In this document: piece after piece, positions 12,248 through 26,300 of the stretch
How positions within the stretch are numbered: position 1 is the first letter of the stretch
Layout of the letters: each line of letters opens with the position of its first letter
Origin: Axinella damicornis
Taxonomy: Eukaryota > Porifera > Demospongiae > Axinellida > Axinellidae
DNA length: 64,000 nt
Direction: 5' to 3'
NCBI GenBank assembly: GCA_963931865.1
Contig: OZ007507.1
Span: forward strand, 12,500,932-12,564,931
Made by a program: the position numbers and the translations under genes
The notes under the pieces: generated by a model
Seen by the model: only the letters and a program-made list of their open reading frames with translations
Databases searched by the model: none
Told to the model about the DNA's origin: nothing

Positions 12248-12653
12248 TACCGTACTCGCATGTTATCAACTCTTTACCAACCATAAGACACAGCTTAAGG
12301 AAGCAAAAACCCTGTATTAAGGTATAATGCCTAGTATGAAATTCCCAATATAAATTCTAATGGGCTTATGGGAGCTCATGACGGCTTTTGGAGTCATTGG
12401 TTGGTAAACAGTTAAGCGCAGCTCACTTGTAAGCGCATATTCACTGTTTGCTGCAGGTTCGACTCTCGTCCCATGCATGCAGCTAAGTGCTTGTAAGTCT
12501 TCTTCCAGAAACTCTGCCATAATTTCAATCCTATAGAGTGGAAAAAGCTATAATTTGAATTGAAGTGCACTTCCTATAGTCGAAGAATGTAATTATTTGC
12601 AACGAATTCCCTGTGGAGATATAGGCACGTACGCTTAGTAACGAGTGACTATA
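12248..12653. mobile_element. Degenerate MITE, CCGTAGTCGCGCGTTATTAGG family
   Basis: It matches the interior of 56015-56306 and 61675-61975 (AAGCGCATATTCACTG, CCAGAAACTCTGCCAT, GTGCACTTCCTAT) but the termini have decayed. It is probably an old copy. Confidence 0.55.
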
Positions 12654-12690
12654 GCTAGTAAATGAACTGACTGAGCTCAGGGTATAATCA

Positions 12691-13419
12691 GAGGAGGTTG
12701 GAAGCTAGCAATTAGTGGTGTGTGTGAAGCAGTAATAATTTATATTTGTGATATGCATGCACATAGCTCTTGATCGTGATGACGTATTTGAGTGAGGCAA
12801 TGCAGAATTCCCATAGACAAGTGCATGTACAACGCTGCATCTTGTTTGCTGGACCAGGAGTGCATGAGCCACCAAAGGCGGCGAATGAGCGTCAAACTCA
12901 GCGAAGGAGTATCGAACTCGGCATGCCCGCCCTAGAGGAAGGTATTCACACGTCCAAAACTTTTACCTCATATGGCAAGAGGCCTTAGTGTGAAAGACAA
13001 ATTGTGTGGTACTGCAAAGGTCTTCCATAAGGTATGTCCGTAAGATGTGAGGGATCACAGCATGTCTACATGTATACTATTTTGACGCTCCTTTGCTGCC
13101 TTTGGCGGCTCATGCATCCGTCCTTGGCTGGACGTCCTTGCTAAAGTTACTTTGTGGATACTTCCCGCTATAGCCATGCACTGGAAGACTTCTTTTTTTT
13201 TTGCAATGCCAATAGCTATGCTACATGTAGTACAAAGGAACCTCGATCGAATAAACAGGTTAAAGGTGCCACACTATTTTTCAGAAACGAGGCACTGTGT
13301 TGCAAAAACAGTTTCACCTGTGTTCATAAAGTTGCTATTGACTCACTCAGTTATGTCATCACAAAAGGTTTGAATTGTGTGTGCATGCATGCTACCAATT
13401 GCTAGCTTCCAACATCCTC
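12691..13419. mobile_element. TIR element with nested inner inverted repeat
   Basis: GAGGAGGTTGGAAGCTAGCA at the left end is the inverse of TGCTAGCTTCCAACATCCTC at the right. Inside, about 12857-13118 carries a second pair (TGCATGAGCCACCAAAGGCG against GCCTTTGGCGGCTCATGCA). Confidence 0.65.
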
Positions 13420-13572
13420 TATTGTACAATTGATTTCAAATTGTGAATTATGTAGCAACCATTTCAAATACGTATACAGCTATGAAATAATAGCTTCGTT
13501 CCCAGACCTGAGGCTATGAATGTACTGAAACTGCCCCTGTAATGCAGCTGCCGTATACGGTATAGGGAGCAA

Positions 13573-14055
13573 TTCATTTATTGCCGAGCGCATTAGCGCG
13601 AGGCTCTGAATGGGGGATCTATTTCTCACTATATACCTATGTACGTACATACATACGTATATATATAGTGTGGTACGTACGTACGTACGTACCGGAATAT
13701 GTCACGCTCAGGAATGTTGATAGGAATGTTGATAGGAATGTTGCGGGTTTCCTGCCGCCATTGAGTTTTATTTGCTACGAGGGCTCGACGGTGCGAGAAC
13801 TACAACCTTGAGAAACAGATCAGTGGACGAGTGCGCGGTGCTCCAGGGCTCGCAGAGCTGGAGCAGCTACATATGGAGTCAGACAGTCGACATCTGTTTT
13901 ATACCGCAACTCCACAATAATCTCGCGTAGCCAGAGGCTAGGGTACAAGCGAGCGGGGCCTTCAGGGCTTGCAGAGCTAGAGCAACTACATGTGGAGTCG
14001 AAGAGTGAGTGTAATCGACATGTTTATCTCAGCTCCACACTCGCAAATTCACACT
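13573..14055. repeat. Dispersed repeat, copy 1
   Basis: Shared in inverted orientation with 17785-18098: GCCGAGCGCATTAGCG, GATCAGTGGACGAGTG and GAGCAGCTACATATGGAGTC blocks occur in both. It includes TA/GTAC-rich sequence and three GATAGGAATGTT-type units. Confidence 0.6.
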
Positions 14056-14306
14056 TAGCTAAGATTCTATCGTACTTGTAAGCACGTGGCCAGGCTGCGC
14101 ATGCGGCCGCGGCGTGCGCGCGAGGCAATTATGCGGATACGTATTCCTAGTAGCTTTATAGGCTGATGACTTGTGCGTTAGTTTATAATCTTGCTAGACC
14201 CATCTGTGTGCCAGGGTTGGGTCCCAGCAGCTTATTGTGGCCTGGGAGCAGAATTGCTCTGTTCTGTGCATGCGGCAGGACAATACTGTGCAATTGTATT
14301 GCAAAA

Positions 14307-14391
14307 ATGTCTGCCATGAAGACTGTGATTGCGACCCTGTGTCTGATTGTTGCTCAGATGCAAGTTTCTACAGCCCTCAATGAAGATTCAA
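14307..14391 (+). CDS. Signal-peptide exon of the Calx-beta protein
   Basis: The frame starting at ATG 14307 (or the in-frame ATG at 14316) gives MSAMKTVIATLCLIVAQM, then a likely signal-peptidase site after VSTA. The donor is GTAAGT at 14392. The frame stays open upstream to about 14166, but that extension would bury the hydrophobic segment, so the later Met is preferred. One base is left over, matching the phase of every later exon. Confidence 0.8.
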
Positions 14392-17300
14392 GTAAGTCTT
14401 TAATGGTCCAATAATGGGAACCAAGGCTGCACAGTGGCGGATCTAGAAATTTTGAAAGGGGGGTTCGTTGGCACATACACAGCGCAACGCCGATGGCGGT
14501 GCGCAGAGCCGCGAAGCGGCGATCAGTCCGTGCGAAGGGCGGAATTTTTTTTTTTTACGTGTTCTTTTAGCGATCAGGAAGCGCTCTCGTAGCATCTCTG
14601 CGCATTCTGGACATGTTCCCAGACGCAAAGAAGATTGACTAAGTAACCAGTAAGTATCGATGTGTGGGCCTGTTAGCTTCCTTCTTTTCATCGTCGACGG
14701 ATTACAACCACGTACGTGGACAGTCGATTGAACACTGCGTTATTGCTTTATTTTCTAATTACACGTATTACACAGAAACAAAAATAATTGATGTAAAATT
14801 AAAATTGTGTAGCAGCGTAAACCTAGCTAGCTCAAGACTATGTCTGCCGCCTTCAGGCTTTCAGCCCGCGAAACGGTCAAAGTACTACCTAGTCTCGTTC
14901 CCAGACCCCCCTCAGAAAAATCGAGAAAGGCAACACGTACGGCAACGCGGTGTCCGCGCGGGCTATATACCCGCGCCAATCAGATTGCAGAATTCAGTAC
15001 GTCACGTTCAATCGCGGAAGTGCAAACTCATCGGTATACAGTGACCACCATGGCGATCAGTTGACAAGGCTGTCGAAGTTCCTGAGGGAGAATAAGGTAT
15101 GGACATAGATAATAAAATCTATGGTATGGAACGTTGATACCGAAGCATTGAGGGGCAATAAAAGCTTTTATTTCTGTATTTGTGTGCTTACCAGTCGGCT
15201 ACGGCAAAAACTTTCGTTAATACTGTTAGCTTCCCGTCGTAATTCGACTGTTTTGTACTGTGCAGCTCTCCGCTCTCGGGGTAGTAGCGTAGAACGGCTT
15301 GGTGCAGTGTCTTAGTGCTGTACATGCAGCTATTTAGTGGCGCACAGCTCCAATTATCACCTCGAGTGTAAACATTCACACATGATTGTGTAAGTGATTG
15401 AATTCCTCTTGGGCACGGCGTTGCCGTACGTGTTACCAGACCCTTTCTCGATTTTTCCGAGGGGGGTCTGGGAACGAGACCTGGTATTACCAACCACAGC
15501 TACAATAATACAAGTAGTTTATGTTAACATGGGGGTCGCTCGCACCCCTAGATCCCCCCCTAGATCCACCACTGCTGCATGATTTGTACATGCAAAATGG
15601 GCTATAATACCGACAGATGTATGGAACTGCAATGTTTTTTTCCCTGTATACACCAAGAGAAAAGTATAATTATGTAGTCATTAGTGAAGGTCATTGCATT
15701 TGGGTACAATTAATATATTTACCGGTATGCAGAGTTTTACTTGTAGCTATACTAGTGCAGGTGCATGCTTGTCCACACACGTCCACATCCACACACACAC
15801 ACACAAACACGCATGATATATTGAAGTGGAGCAGTTATCATTGTTGTTTAACTTTCTACAGCTGTCACAGTGCGCATTCCAAATGGCGTGATTGAGGTTC
15901 AAGAAGGGGGGTCGCCACCTATGGTGTGTGTTGAACTAGTAACAACTAGACCTCTGGGGTTACTTAATAATCTCCCAGTCTCCCTCTTTGCTAACACAAA
16001 CATAGGTACGTCTGCCATGATATCATGATTGTGCTCCTATTGTGCTTTTTTATCAACAGTTGCTTGTTGATTTGTTTTTGTAGGAACTGCGTCAGCTGAT
16101 GACATCACCATTACGACAAATCCTTTTACAATAACATTTCTTGCTGGTGATGGTGCTGCGGGAGATGTAGTTACACGCTGCACCTCACCCTTCAGTGTAG
16201 TGGATGATGATGACCAAGAGCCGACTGAATCCTTCACGGTGTTCATAAATGGTCCCCCTGAATGCCTTGGCAATCCTTCATTGGAAGATGTAAACATATT
16301 GGACAATGATAACGGTATGTTAACATAATTATGCATTTCATTATAGCAGGAATCAAGCTCCTTGTTTTCTGCTGTACCTTAGAAATAATTAGTCTGAAAC
16401 AAATGAATTATCATTTTTTGCTGTATGCAAAGATTTGACTATGCATGTAGCTACAATTCTCAAGTCAGTGCCACTACTTTACGTGTGACTTTCTTTGTGC
16501 AGATCCGAGGATCAGCTTGGATATGTCATCCTACATGATTGCTGAGAATGGTAACACTCTGAGTGTGTGTGCTGTTTTAAGCAACGTGTTGCCAACGGGT
16601 GGAACCACTAGTGACATCACAACAACCTTCATGCTCACTAACGGTGATGCAGGTAAGAAAGTTGGACTATTATGTTGATTCAAGTAGATGGCATCCTTAG
16701 AAACATTGATGATAAGTTTGTTTTTGATGAGTTGGAGAAGAAAACGTTTGTATATAGCTACATAACTGGTATCAACATTTGAAATCTGAATCTCCCTACT
16801 CGTGTGTGACGTCAGTCATTTGCAAGTGCAGTGAAGGGTAGTTGTATAATGCATTAAGGTAGCACATACCCCTTTACGTTAGGTTACCTTTAACCGTCGG
16901 GGGCCTAACGTAAAGGGCCCTTTACGTTAGGTTAATGGTAACCTAACGTAAAGGGGTATGTGCTACCTTAAGGTAGCCCATACCCTTTTACGTTACGTTA
17001 AAGGTAACCTAACGTAAAGAGGTATGTGCTACCTTAATGTGTTCAGAATGTCGGCCACCTTTGGTCTATTCGTAAGTCGATCTGTGGGTTACATATACTC
17101 CCCAGGTCCCTGGGGGACAAGGCACATACATGTTCAAGTGGTGTCTCAGGCAGTTATGAAGAGCTGTTGCACTAAAATTCAGTGATCTAGATCTATATTA
17201 TCCGGTAACGCTTACTACAGTTAGTAGTGTTAAGCAACAATCTGAGTGATTGAACATGTCATTGAGCTCTGCTTTCCTAAACAGCCATGTCTTGCTTAGT

Positions 17301-20300
17301 GGGTCCTTCCTTGGCATTGGCATGTGTAGAGAAATTGCAATTGTGTGTGGTGCATGCGTGTAGCTTATGCACAAGGTGTAATCATTTCTATTATGTTGCA
17401 CTTAAATTCCTCTGTAACTGAGGCCAGGAGCCCATGCGAGGTTACTGAATTATGGCTTCATGCAGTTTTGGCTTCTGTAGCAATGCATCTACTGGCTGCA
17501 GAGGAGATGCAGATGGGCAAAAAATGTGAGGGAAGGCTTAAGGAAGCACCTTTCACGTAGCTGGGTAATGGGAATTTTGGAGGGTTTGGACACAATGACC
17601 TACAGATTGTGTGCACCTTACAGTGAGAGTAGGGGCTATTGTTATCAAGTGAGGAGTGCCAGCAATTGCAGCATACATGTGGCAGGTGTGTCATAGCTTC
17701 CTGATATAGGAATACGAATCTGCATCATGCGGCACATGCGTCCGTGTGACCTAACTATGTGCTTAAGAGTATTTGGTCTAGAGTTCGCGAGTTTGAGAGT
17801 GTGGAGCTGAGAGAAGATGTTGAGTACGCTCACTGTTCGACTTCACATGTAGCTGCTCTAGCTCTGCAAGCCCTGAGGTTCGCCTTCGACTCCATATATA
17901 GCTGCTCCGTGCTTGTCCACTGATCTGAGTTTCAAGGTTGTAAATCTCGCACCGAGCACTCTCTGCAGATACAAACTCAATTGGCCGGCAGGAAACCCGC
18001 AACATTCCTGACACATGTATGTATGTACGTATGTACATACGCATATCATGAGAATAGACCCCCATTCAGTACCTCACGCTAATGCACTCGGCAATTATAG
18101 ATATTTGGTGTCCAAAATTCCCATCATACTGTAAAACTTCACCATCGGTCAGATCCATTTCCCAGGCATCCCTAATGTGAGGCTGTTCATCATTCGCATG
18201 GGGTTACTATGTGTGTCCCCCATGCAATATCTATACTGTGATACTAAAAACATGTTGTGAATGTGTGATGGTACTCGTTGTCACTCACTCTTTCTACGAT
18301 GCCATTCTGCTGACATACAACTCTCCTCTATCGTTACATCTGGGTCCTAGGCCATTTTTGGAATGGATATTCTATAGGCAAGGCCCTTAACGTGGCCGTG
18401 AAATGATACAGACTAATGGAATAGCATGCTAATTTCTTCGCCAACGCATTACAAAACGGCCACCCAGCGATTACATGGTGATTGCTAACCACCTGTTATT
18501 CCAGCATAATCTGTCAAGGCCTAGTAGCTAACTACCCCCTGTTCCAAGAGGACAATGTCAGAACAAGGTGGCTACCAAGGGTGTGTATTCCTTTCCAATG
18601 AGAGAGATACTGTGGAGGAACGTTTCTAGGTAGTTGAAAAGGTTCGTAACATGTGGTTCAATTGCATGTGTTCTGCAAGTAAATTTAAATGAAAAGCTTC
18701 CTGCATCCTCATGGCCAGATATCCACCCACCATAATTGGAGATGTACCGACCTTAGTCAATTCAAGGTCCGCTGTGGGCTGCACATACATACACGAATGG
18801 CCCACAAAGATTCTGACCACATGGTCGTGATCGCTGTCGCTCACTGACGCTTGCATGCCGAAACTCACCGTGCTGGCTAAGTTGTGAGGTCTGTGATAAT
18901 GCCTTGTCTTCCCTTTGGCCGCCATTGCTAGCGATCGACTTAGCGTGGATGCCACGTGGCATGTTCAATAAACTTACGTTACGGCGAGTCAACCGGCTAC
19001 CGGTTGCCCCTCGCTAATAATGTAAATAACCTCCCAGCCCGCAGGAAAGACCTATGAAGATTCAGACTAAATCGTTGTGATCGCTATCATGCAGTGACCC
19101 AATTTTGTTGCTGAACTTCATTTCGGTGGTGGAGTTGTGAGGGCTTTTGTCTTCCCTTCAGCCGCCATTGCTCGAGTGCTCTCTGCAACTTTTGTTGCCA
19201 CAAAGATTGTGACCACACAGTACACCAGCGAGTTGCAACCGGTTGCAACGGCCTACCAGGAGTGTGGTTGCCCCATGTAATTAAATAATGTAAATAACTA
19301 GAGGTGCTCAGCAGAGCACGTACCCCTAGCCTCGTTCCCAGGCCCGAGACGGGCCTAGGAACGAGGCTAACGTACCCCGTGCGCTACTTTTATTATAGCC
19401 TACTGCCGATTTGTAAATTGTAATACAGCATGCATGATGAGATACGTAGCTAGGGCCTACCGATTTTAATACAGCATGCATGCAGAATAAGTTGTGGTAG
19501 TAATGAGTAATGTTAGAAACTGGAAGTTGAATAAATTAGAACAGGGCTAATTGTCGACTTTCATGCAACTTTTCTCAGCCTCATGAGTGGATCTCTGGTC
19601 TATGAGTTATGTAGACGCTAGTTTCTGAATTCTGATACTTCCATTCTTAACTAAGCCTTCAACAACGCCTTCACTGCTCAAACTGCATGCTTGGACAGAC
19701 AGACAGACTGACTGACAGAAAAACTGATCACTCTACCCCTGCTGCGCATGTGCACGGGGTAATTAGCCTTTGACTATCTTAGAATGGCCTGCAAAGAAGC
19801 TGCCTTCACCGTTGTGATCGCTATCATGCAATGACCCAAACATAGAATTTTGGTGCTGAATTGGTGCTGGAGATAGCTACAAGTGCTTTTATCGTGCTGT
19901 CGACCGCCATTGCTCGAGTGCTCTCTTCGACTTTCGTTACCAGTACAGCTCTCACAAAAGGCCCACAAATATTCTGAGTACACCGTCATGATTGCTCTCG
20001 CTTACGTGCCAAATTAACGTGAAGTTCTTGTACCACATGCACGTGAGGGGTATATACTCCTGCGCGCGCCATGCGATGTGTATTGAAAGTGCGTGCTGAA
20101 TTTTCTAGCCAAAAATAAAATCTTGCACGAATTGGACCTGGTCAACGGTGTTAAAATGGTCATATAAAAGGCATGATGGAAGCAATTGGCAAATTTATCT
20201 GCTGTCTCCCTCGAAAACAGCGGTTACTGCCACTTTTTGGTGAACTGAACGGATGTTGCTATACATGTACAGCGTATCCGTAAAAGCTTCCGTCATGCCC

Positions 20301-23300
20301 TGCAGCTTGTGGCAGCGCACCTCCACCGCCAGAATCAAATAGCTCACGCTCTTTGTACTAGAGATTTTTGGCTCGAAAATTTCAGCATGCACTTCCAATA
20401 CAATAATATAGCGTGCGCTCGAGTATCCCGTAACCTTAATTGGAACGAACTGCGATACTTTGCTTGTGCTATGGCGAGAATTCAACGGATACCAGGAGTG
20501 TGGTTGCCCCTCAATAATTTCCAAACCTCATAGCTCGCAGGAAAGTGCTACAAGGATTCTGATTTCACTGTCGTGATCGCTATCATGCAGTGACACAAAT
20601 GCATAATAATCTAGCTACACCTCTAGTTTTCGATCGCTTGCAGTATGCAAAAACGGAGGGGAAGGCCTGGGGAACGTTTGGTGCTGGAACTCACCTTGGT
20701 GGTGGAGATATGAGCGCTTTTGTCTCACTGTCGGCCACATTGCTCGAGCGCTCTCTTCGACTTCCTTTGGCAGTACAGCTCCTAGGAAATGCACACAAAG
20801 AATCTGACCACATGGCCATGATCGCTGTCGTTCACTGATGCTTACACGCCGAAACTCGGCATGCTGGTGAAGTTGTGAGCGCTATAACAATTTCTTGTCT
20901 TCCCTTTGGCCGTCATTGCTAACTCAATCGACTGAGCATGGTTCTCACGTGTCACATGTGCTTTTGAGTTGCCAGTGCATGGTTGCAACATGGCTGCCAG
21001 GAGTGCGGTTGCCCCTCAAGAAATAATTATATCAATGTTTGACTACTTAGGAAGGCCTGCAAAGATCCTAGCTACACCATCATGATTGCTGTCATGCACA
21101 TCCCAAACGTATAATTTTGTTGCTAAAGTTCACCTTTATGGCGGAGTTAAGGTAAAACTAAAGGTTCGGTTGAATGGTGAACTTGCACTATGGATGAGTT
21201 GCACCAGCTACCAGTAGTGCAGTATCGACTTGAAATCATAATCTAACTCTACAGAGATGTGTGTTTGCATGGATTTCTGCTGATGGATTTCCTTTGGTTT
21301 GACTGCTTTATATAATTTGAAATTCATGAGAAAAGTTGAACAATTGCTGCATATATTGGAATGCTGTTATAATATAATGCATGTACTTATAAGTATATAT
21401 AATTCTTAAAATTCTGGCTTGAGTGTCCAGAAAGTCTATTCTGCCTTTGATTAACATGGAGTAGTGTGGTGACTTGTCCCAATGTCTTACCACAGTTATG
21501 GGTTCAGACTTCACTGTTCCGAATCCCATGGAGATGACTGTCAACTTTGGTACTGGGAGCATGAATGGAGACTCAGACTGCTTGACCATTTTGATACTTG
21601 ATGATGATGCCCTGGAAGGAGACCACATGTTCACAGTGTCTCTTGTCCCACCTGCTTCTCCTATTACACTTACTGATCCGTCTTCCTCTCCAGTGACCAT
21701 CATGGATAATGAGGGTAAGGGGCGTGCATGGCTTTGGGCTTGCTACTTGATGGGAACAAGGCCAGTACATGCCTTGCATTAGCATTATTATGCCATTATG
21801 TCATACTATCATGCCATTATGTCATACTGTCATGCCATTATGTCATATACTATCATGCCATTATGTCATACTATCATGCCATTATGTCATATACTATCAT
21901 GCGATTATGTCATACTATCATGCCATTATGTCATACTATCATGCCATTATGTCATACTATCATGCCATTATGTCATACTATCATGCCATTATGTCATACT
22001 ATCATGCCATTATGTCATATACTATCATGCCATTATGTCATACTATCATGCCATTATGTCATACTATCATGCCATTATGTCATACTGTCATGCCATTATG
22101 TCATACTATCATGCCATTATGTCATACTATTATGCCTACTATCATGCCATTATGTCATACTATCATGCCATTATGTCATACTGTCATGCCATTTGCGTTA
22201 GCATATTATCCTATTATATGTATCCTAGATATTGAATATAGATGTACTTGTACACTGACCGAGTCTATTGATGGTTTGTGTGCATGAATAAGTAGCCAGG
22301 TAGTTACTCGTGAACTTTTTGTGTGCTATAGAGGCCTGTGTGGCTAGGTATAGTAGACATTTTCACTTGCTTAAGCTTTTACACTAGCCTGGAGAACTTG
22401 TTTTTTCAACCAAACGTTTCGACCACACTGCGGTGGTCTTCACTGGTAATACAATACAGTACATCAACAAACCCTCTTATAGGTACACAAATGACAAACT
22501 GAGAAAAATTGGCAAGACGCGACCGGAAATCAAATTATTGCTGCTGACTGTTCTGTGCACGCGTTGGGGGTGGGGTGTTCACTTCATGTTGGTATGAATC
22601 TGTCATGGTGAACTCTCTCCTACAGGTGCCACTGTTTCTCTTCAGATGCCAACGAGTGTTACGGAGGGAAATTCTGTCACCATCACTGTTGACCTGTCAA
22701 ATGTCCCTAGTGATGGTTTGGAAGTTGACCTGGTTGTTACCCTCTCTGCAACACCAGGAACAGCAAGTGAGTGCAGGAAATGGAAATCTTTTGAGAGTGC
22801 ATGAAGAGCCCAGAAAAATGCTTAACCCTGTCTCCACCATAGGCATATTTGTCACAAAATCTTGCAACTGCCATTCATACCTTTTAACTGAAACCTGTCC
22901 ATCAACATACACTTGGTCAAGAAATTATAAATCCTTACCTAATGTTTTGTGTGTTGATGCACAGGTTTCAATTGAAAGGCAGAAATCCCTATTTTCTCTA
23001 AAACAGAGCAAATAATACGAAACAAAATGGGTCCTGAGTACAGGGCAGTTACTGCCCACCGTAGTTGCAGTTAATTTCGCGGTGGGGAAATTTTTGGCGG
23101 TATTCGTGGATGAAGTAAGACCAAACTTCCACAGCTAGCGCTAGGCATAACAGTTACTCACGCTTATACTATAGCTCTTCCCCGGCAGTTGCTTCGCTGT
23201 AGACACAGTAGCCACGCATACACAGCTCGATCATCCTCCATCGGCATGATCGTACGTGTCAATAGTAACTTAAGTTGTTACGAGCGGATTTTTTTTCATG

Positions 23301-26300
23301 GGAAGTAATCAGTGAAAATTTCCCACCGCGAAATATACGTTTAGTGGCTAGACCACAAAATTATTGCCACGCGAAATAATCGGCAACTACGGCATGTTCC
23401 TGATTAATTACAACTCACTGCCACTTTGTTTTGCGTGGTCATAGAACCAAATTTGATGTACTTAACAATGTGAGCTGGTACACAGTAGTATAGTGCTCCA
23501 GACAATTTGCAACTTGCACTGTACACCTCAACGTATGTGTGCATTTAAAACGTATTAACTAAATTCTGCCTTAAAGTCGGTAAACTACTGCATAACTGAG
23601 ATGTCAGCTTCAAACTATGCACACACATTCAGGATTTGCCCATGGGTGTGACCACATTAATTGCAACCCACATAACATAATGCATTCTTGGCTGTAGGCT
23701 ACCTGATTACTGACTTACTTTAAGCTAACTACATGTACCATATCTGTCTGATACAACCGTAAATTGTCCATTTCTGGAATTTTCAAAATCCACTTTAACA
23801 GAAGCTTAGTCTGACAAATTATTTTTAGTGAATACAATACTAGGAATCAAAACAACATCAATGCCGTGGTGGGGGGTAGGAGGGAGATAACGTACAAGGT
23901 ACAAGTCTACGTACAATATTTATTATGCTGTAGCATTTGTCAGAGTCTGGGTCAGAAGAAAAGGTGCCTTCAGAGTCACGTGGGTCCTCTTCTTGTGTTC
24001 TTGGAGGATGTTGCAATTCCTTCTAGCATGGATCCATGCTTCCAGGCACTCAAGCCACAACAGTCACAAAAGATTAATTAACTTTTGGCTTCCTTTCTAT
24101 TAGCACAAATACAGTATGTAGGGAACCGTGCATCACAGCAAACAACAAAATTTAATGTTACAGTAATTACTATGCTGACTGATGAGCTAGGTATACATGT
24201 CCAAAATGATCAAGAAACTGCTTAAATTACTACTCGTGAAGGAGACTACAAATAGCTAGGACTAGTCCTTTTATTCGTTGCGTGATAAGGGAAATATCAT
24301 TATATTAAACTCAACTAGCTAGCAGTCTAATTCAAAATCAACCCTGATATTATATTTATAAGTATGTCGTATGCCATTGTTGTGTACTTTTACAGCAAAT
24401 GCGGACTTCAGTGAACCAATTCCATTCACTGTGACATTCACATCTGGAACTTCCTCTGCTGGTGGCACAATGACTGCCACGATATCTACCATGACTGATG
24501 CTATAGCGGAGGGTGACGAAGTCTTCACAGTAGCAATAGCTTCAACCAGTCCAACAGTCACACCTGGGGCACCTTCCTCCGTCACTGCGACGATCACTGA
24601 TGATGACCGTAAGTCTAAGGCTGTGCAGTGTAGAGTGATTAAGCTCTACAGTGTTTACTACCATCCTTCTTTGTTCTAGTGTGAAGGTGGTGAATGTTTG
24701 CACTATTATTTTACAACCATCCCTCTGTTCTTTGATTCTTAGTTAGTGGCGTTGAGGTTGGAATGGAGGTCGCAACGGATTCTGTTGATGAAGCTGATAC
24801 AACGATTAATGTCTGTGCTGAAATCACTTTACTGCCAGCTGGTGGACTTGCAACTGAAGTAGTGGTGACCTTGTCCACAACAGATGACTCAAAAGCAGGT
24901 TTGCAAAGAACTACTGATGCCATTGATAACATCATTACTTTTTGGATGACACAACGTAGGTTGTTCCCAGACTATTCCAGCATTACGTAGGTTTTGCAGT
25001 GTTTAATAACTTATGCCTTATGCACATCAGCATGTGCATAACATCAAGGGTATGCCTATGAAGTAGACGTACCTTTTGGATGGGCAACCTGAGGCTATGA
25101 ACAGCAGGGAAAATGAAACTACATGTTCAAATTCAACAGTTACCGCTAGCTTGCAAGCTTCATTGAGGGTGGTATACTATGAGGTAACAGTGGGAAAGAG
25201 AGGGCTAGTGCATAGTCATGACATCAGAAGCCCCTAATGAGAAATAGTGTCCACTTTTTCATCACTGAAATGTTCTAACCACAGCAACCAAAAGTATGCC
25301 CTTATTTGGAAGTTTGCTTAAGTGCGCAGCTATTTAGCGCTTTAACCAATTGTCACTTGCCGTAACATACCGTATACTGGGAAATTTTGGCGGCCATTAA
25401 ATTTGGCGAAATGGCCTGAAATGGCTCGGTACAAAATTTGGCGATTTAAAATTTGGCGATCGCAACGGAAAAGTATGACGTCACTATGCGCGACTCGACG
25501 TGGCTGTACTGACTGCACAAGCTCGAGATCGATCGGGAAGCAAGACGAAGACGTACGAAACGAAGAGCAGTGTCGTGGCCATCACGCTTTCAGCAGAATC
25601 TGGAGGCCCACGATCGGCAAACAGCTATCCGGGAAGTCACAGCAATGCCCATGATGCGTACTCTGTGGTAGTGATGCACGACCCAGGACAGGTACACAGT
25701 TGGCCATGACCGCATGTTCAGCAGTCTGTAGTCTGTCTACGCTTTTAATTCGGTGCACCGTCTGTGAAGTAGTAGGCGCTTCTCTGCAGACCTCTTTCTC
25801 TTCTCTCAGCAGGTAGTACGGACTTGCTTCCCGCACGCGCCGACAGTCTATCTAGCTGGCCAGCCGATATTGGCGATCTTTTAATTTGGCGAACTGGCAA
25901 GCTTCCTATCTGGGCCCTGTAGTTGGTCTTAGACCTATCTAGGCCCGGTAGTTGGTCTCATTATGAGCTCCTGGTGATATCAAGGGTAGGTCATAGAGGT
26001 AGTAGTAGATGTAGTATTAGTAGTAGTACTGTAGTGGTAGGCTACTAGATGTGCCTTGAAGCTAGGAGCTGAAGGAAGAACAATACTACCTGTTCAGCAA
26101 TTGCAACCTCATGGCATTAATTTGACAACATCGATGCTTGCATGGGAGCAGTATTCAATACTGATCACTGCACGTGATTACTATACAGTGGATAGTAGAA
26201 CAAGGTATGGATGATAGTTCAGTATACAAGCCCACCCTACAGACAATGTATCAAGATTTTAAGCGTGTGTGTGTCTGTCTGTGTGTGTCTAATGAAGTTG

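Larger units (their letters stand above)
11557..14306. other. Region between the two genes
   Basis: It holds the probable 3' UTR of kanadaptin (to about 12230), a degenerate CCGTAGTCGCGCGTTATTAGG-family MITE (about 12248-12653), an inverted-repeat element (12691-13419), a GTAC/TA-rich simple tract (13630-13700), a repeat copy shared in inverted orientation with 17785-18098, and then about 250 bases of upstream sequence of the Calx-beta gene. I see no convincing gene or TATA box. Confidence 0.6.
18600..21130. repeat. Diverged array of related units
   Basis: The motif set AAAGATTCTGACCAC, GTGATCGCTATCATGCAGTGAC, GGTGGTGGAGTTGTGAG and GCCGCCATTGCTCGAGTGCT recurs near 18800, 19060, 19800, 20560, 20800 and 21060, spaced a few hundred bases apart. 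A reverse copy is at about 41345-41600. Other elements have inserted between units. Confidence 0.6.
16653..21495. other. 4.8-kb intron filled with repeats
   Basis: Contents: a nested palindrome at 16852-17039, an inverted copy of the 13573-14055 repeat at 17785-18098, a diverged array of related units from about 18600 to 21130, a short GCCTCGTTCCCAGG hairpin at 19327-19369, and an inverted-repeat element at 20047-20434. I see no exon in it; the exons on both sides join in phase. Confidence 0.7.

Noticed and set aside
14166..14306. Longer N-terminus for the Calx-beta protein
   Set aside because: It would place 47 residues before the hydrophobic signal segment; the Met at 14307 or 14316 gives a normal secretory signal.
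21787..22192. CRISPR-like regular array
   Set aside because: Units are contiguous with no unique spacers, and the context is a eukaryotic intron.
21728..22287. Three overlapping open frames of 145-172 codons
   Set aside because: They are products of the 21-bp tandem repeat, which lacks stops in all forward frames; not genes.
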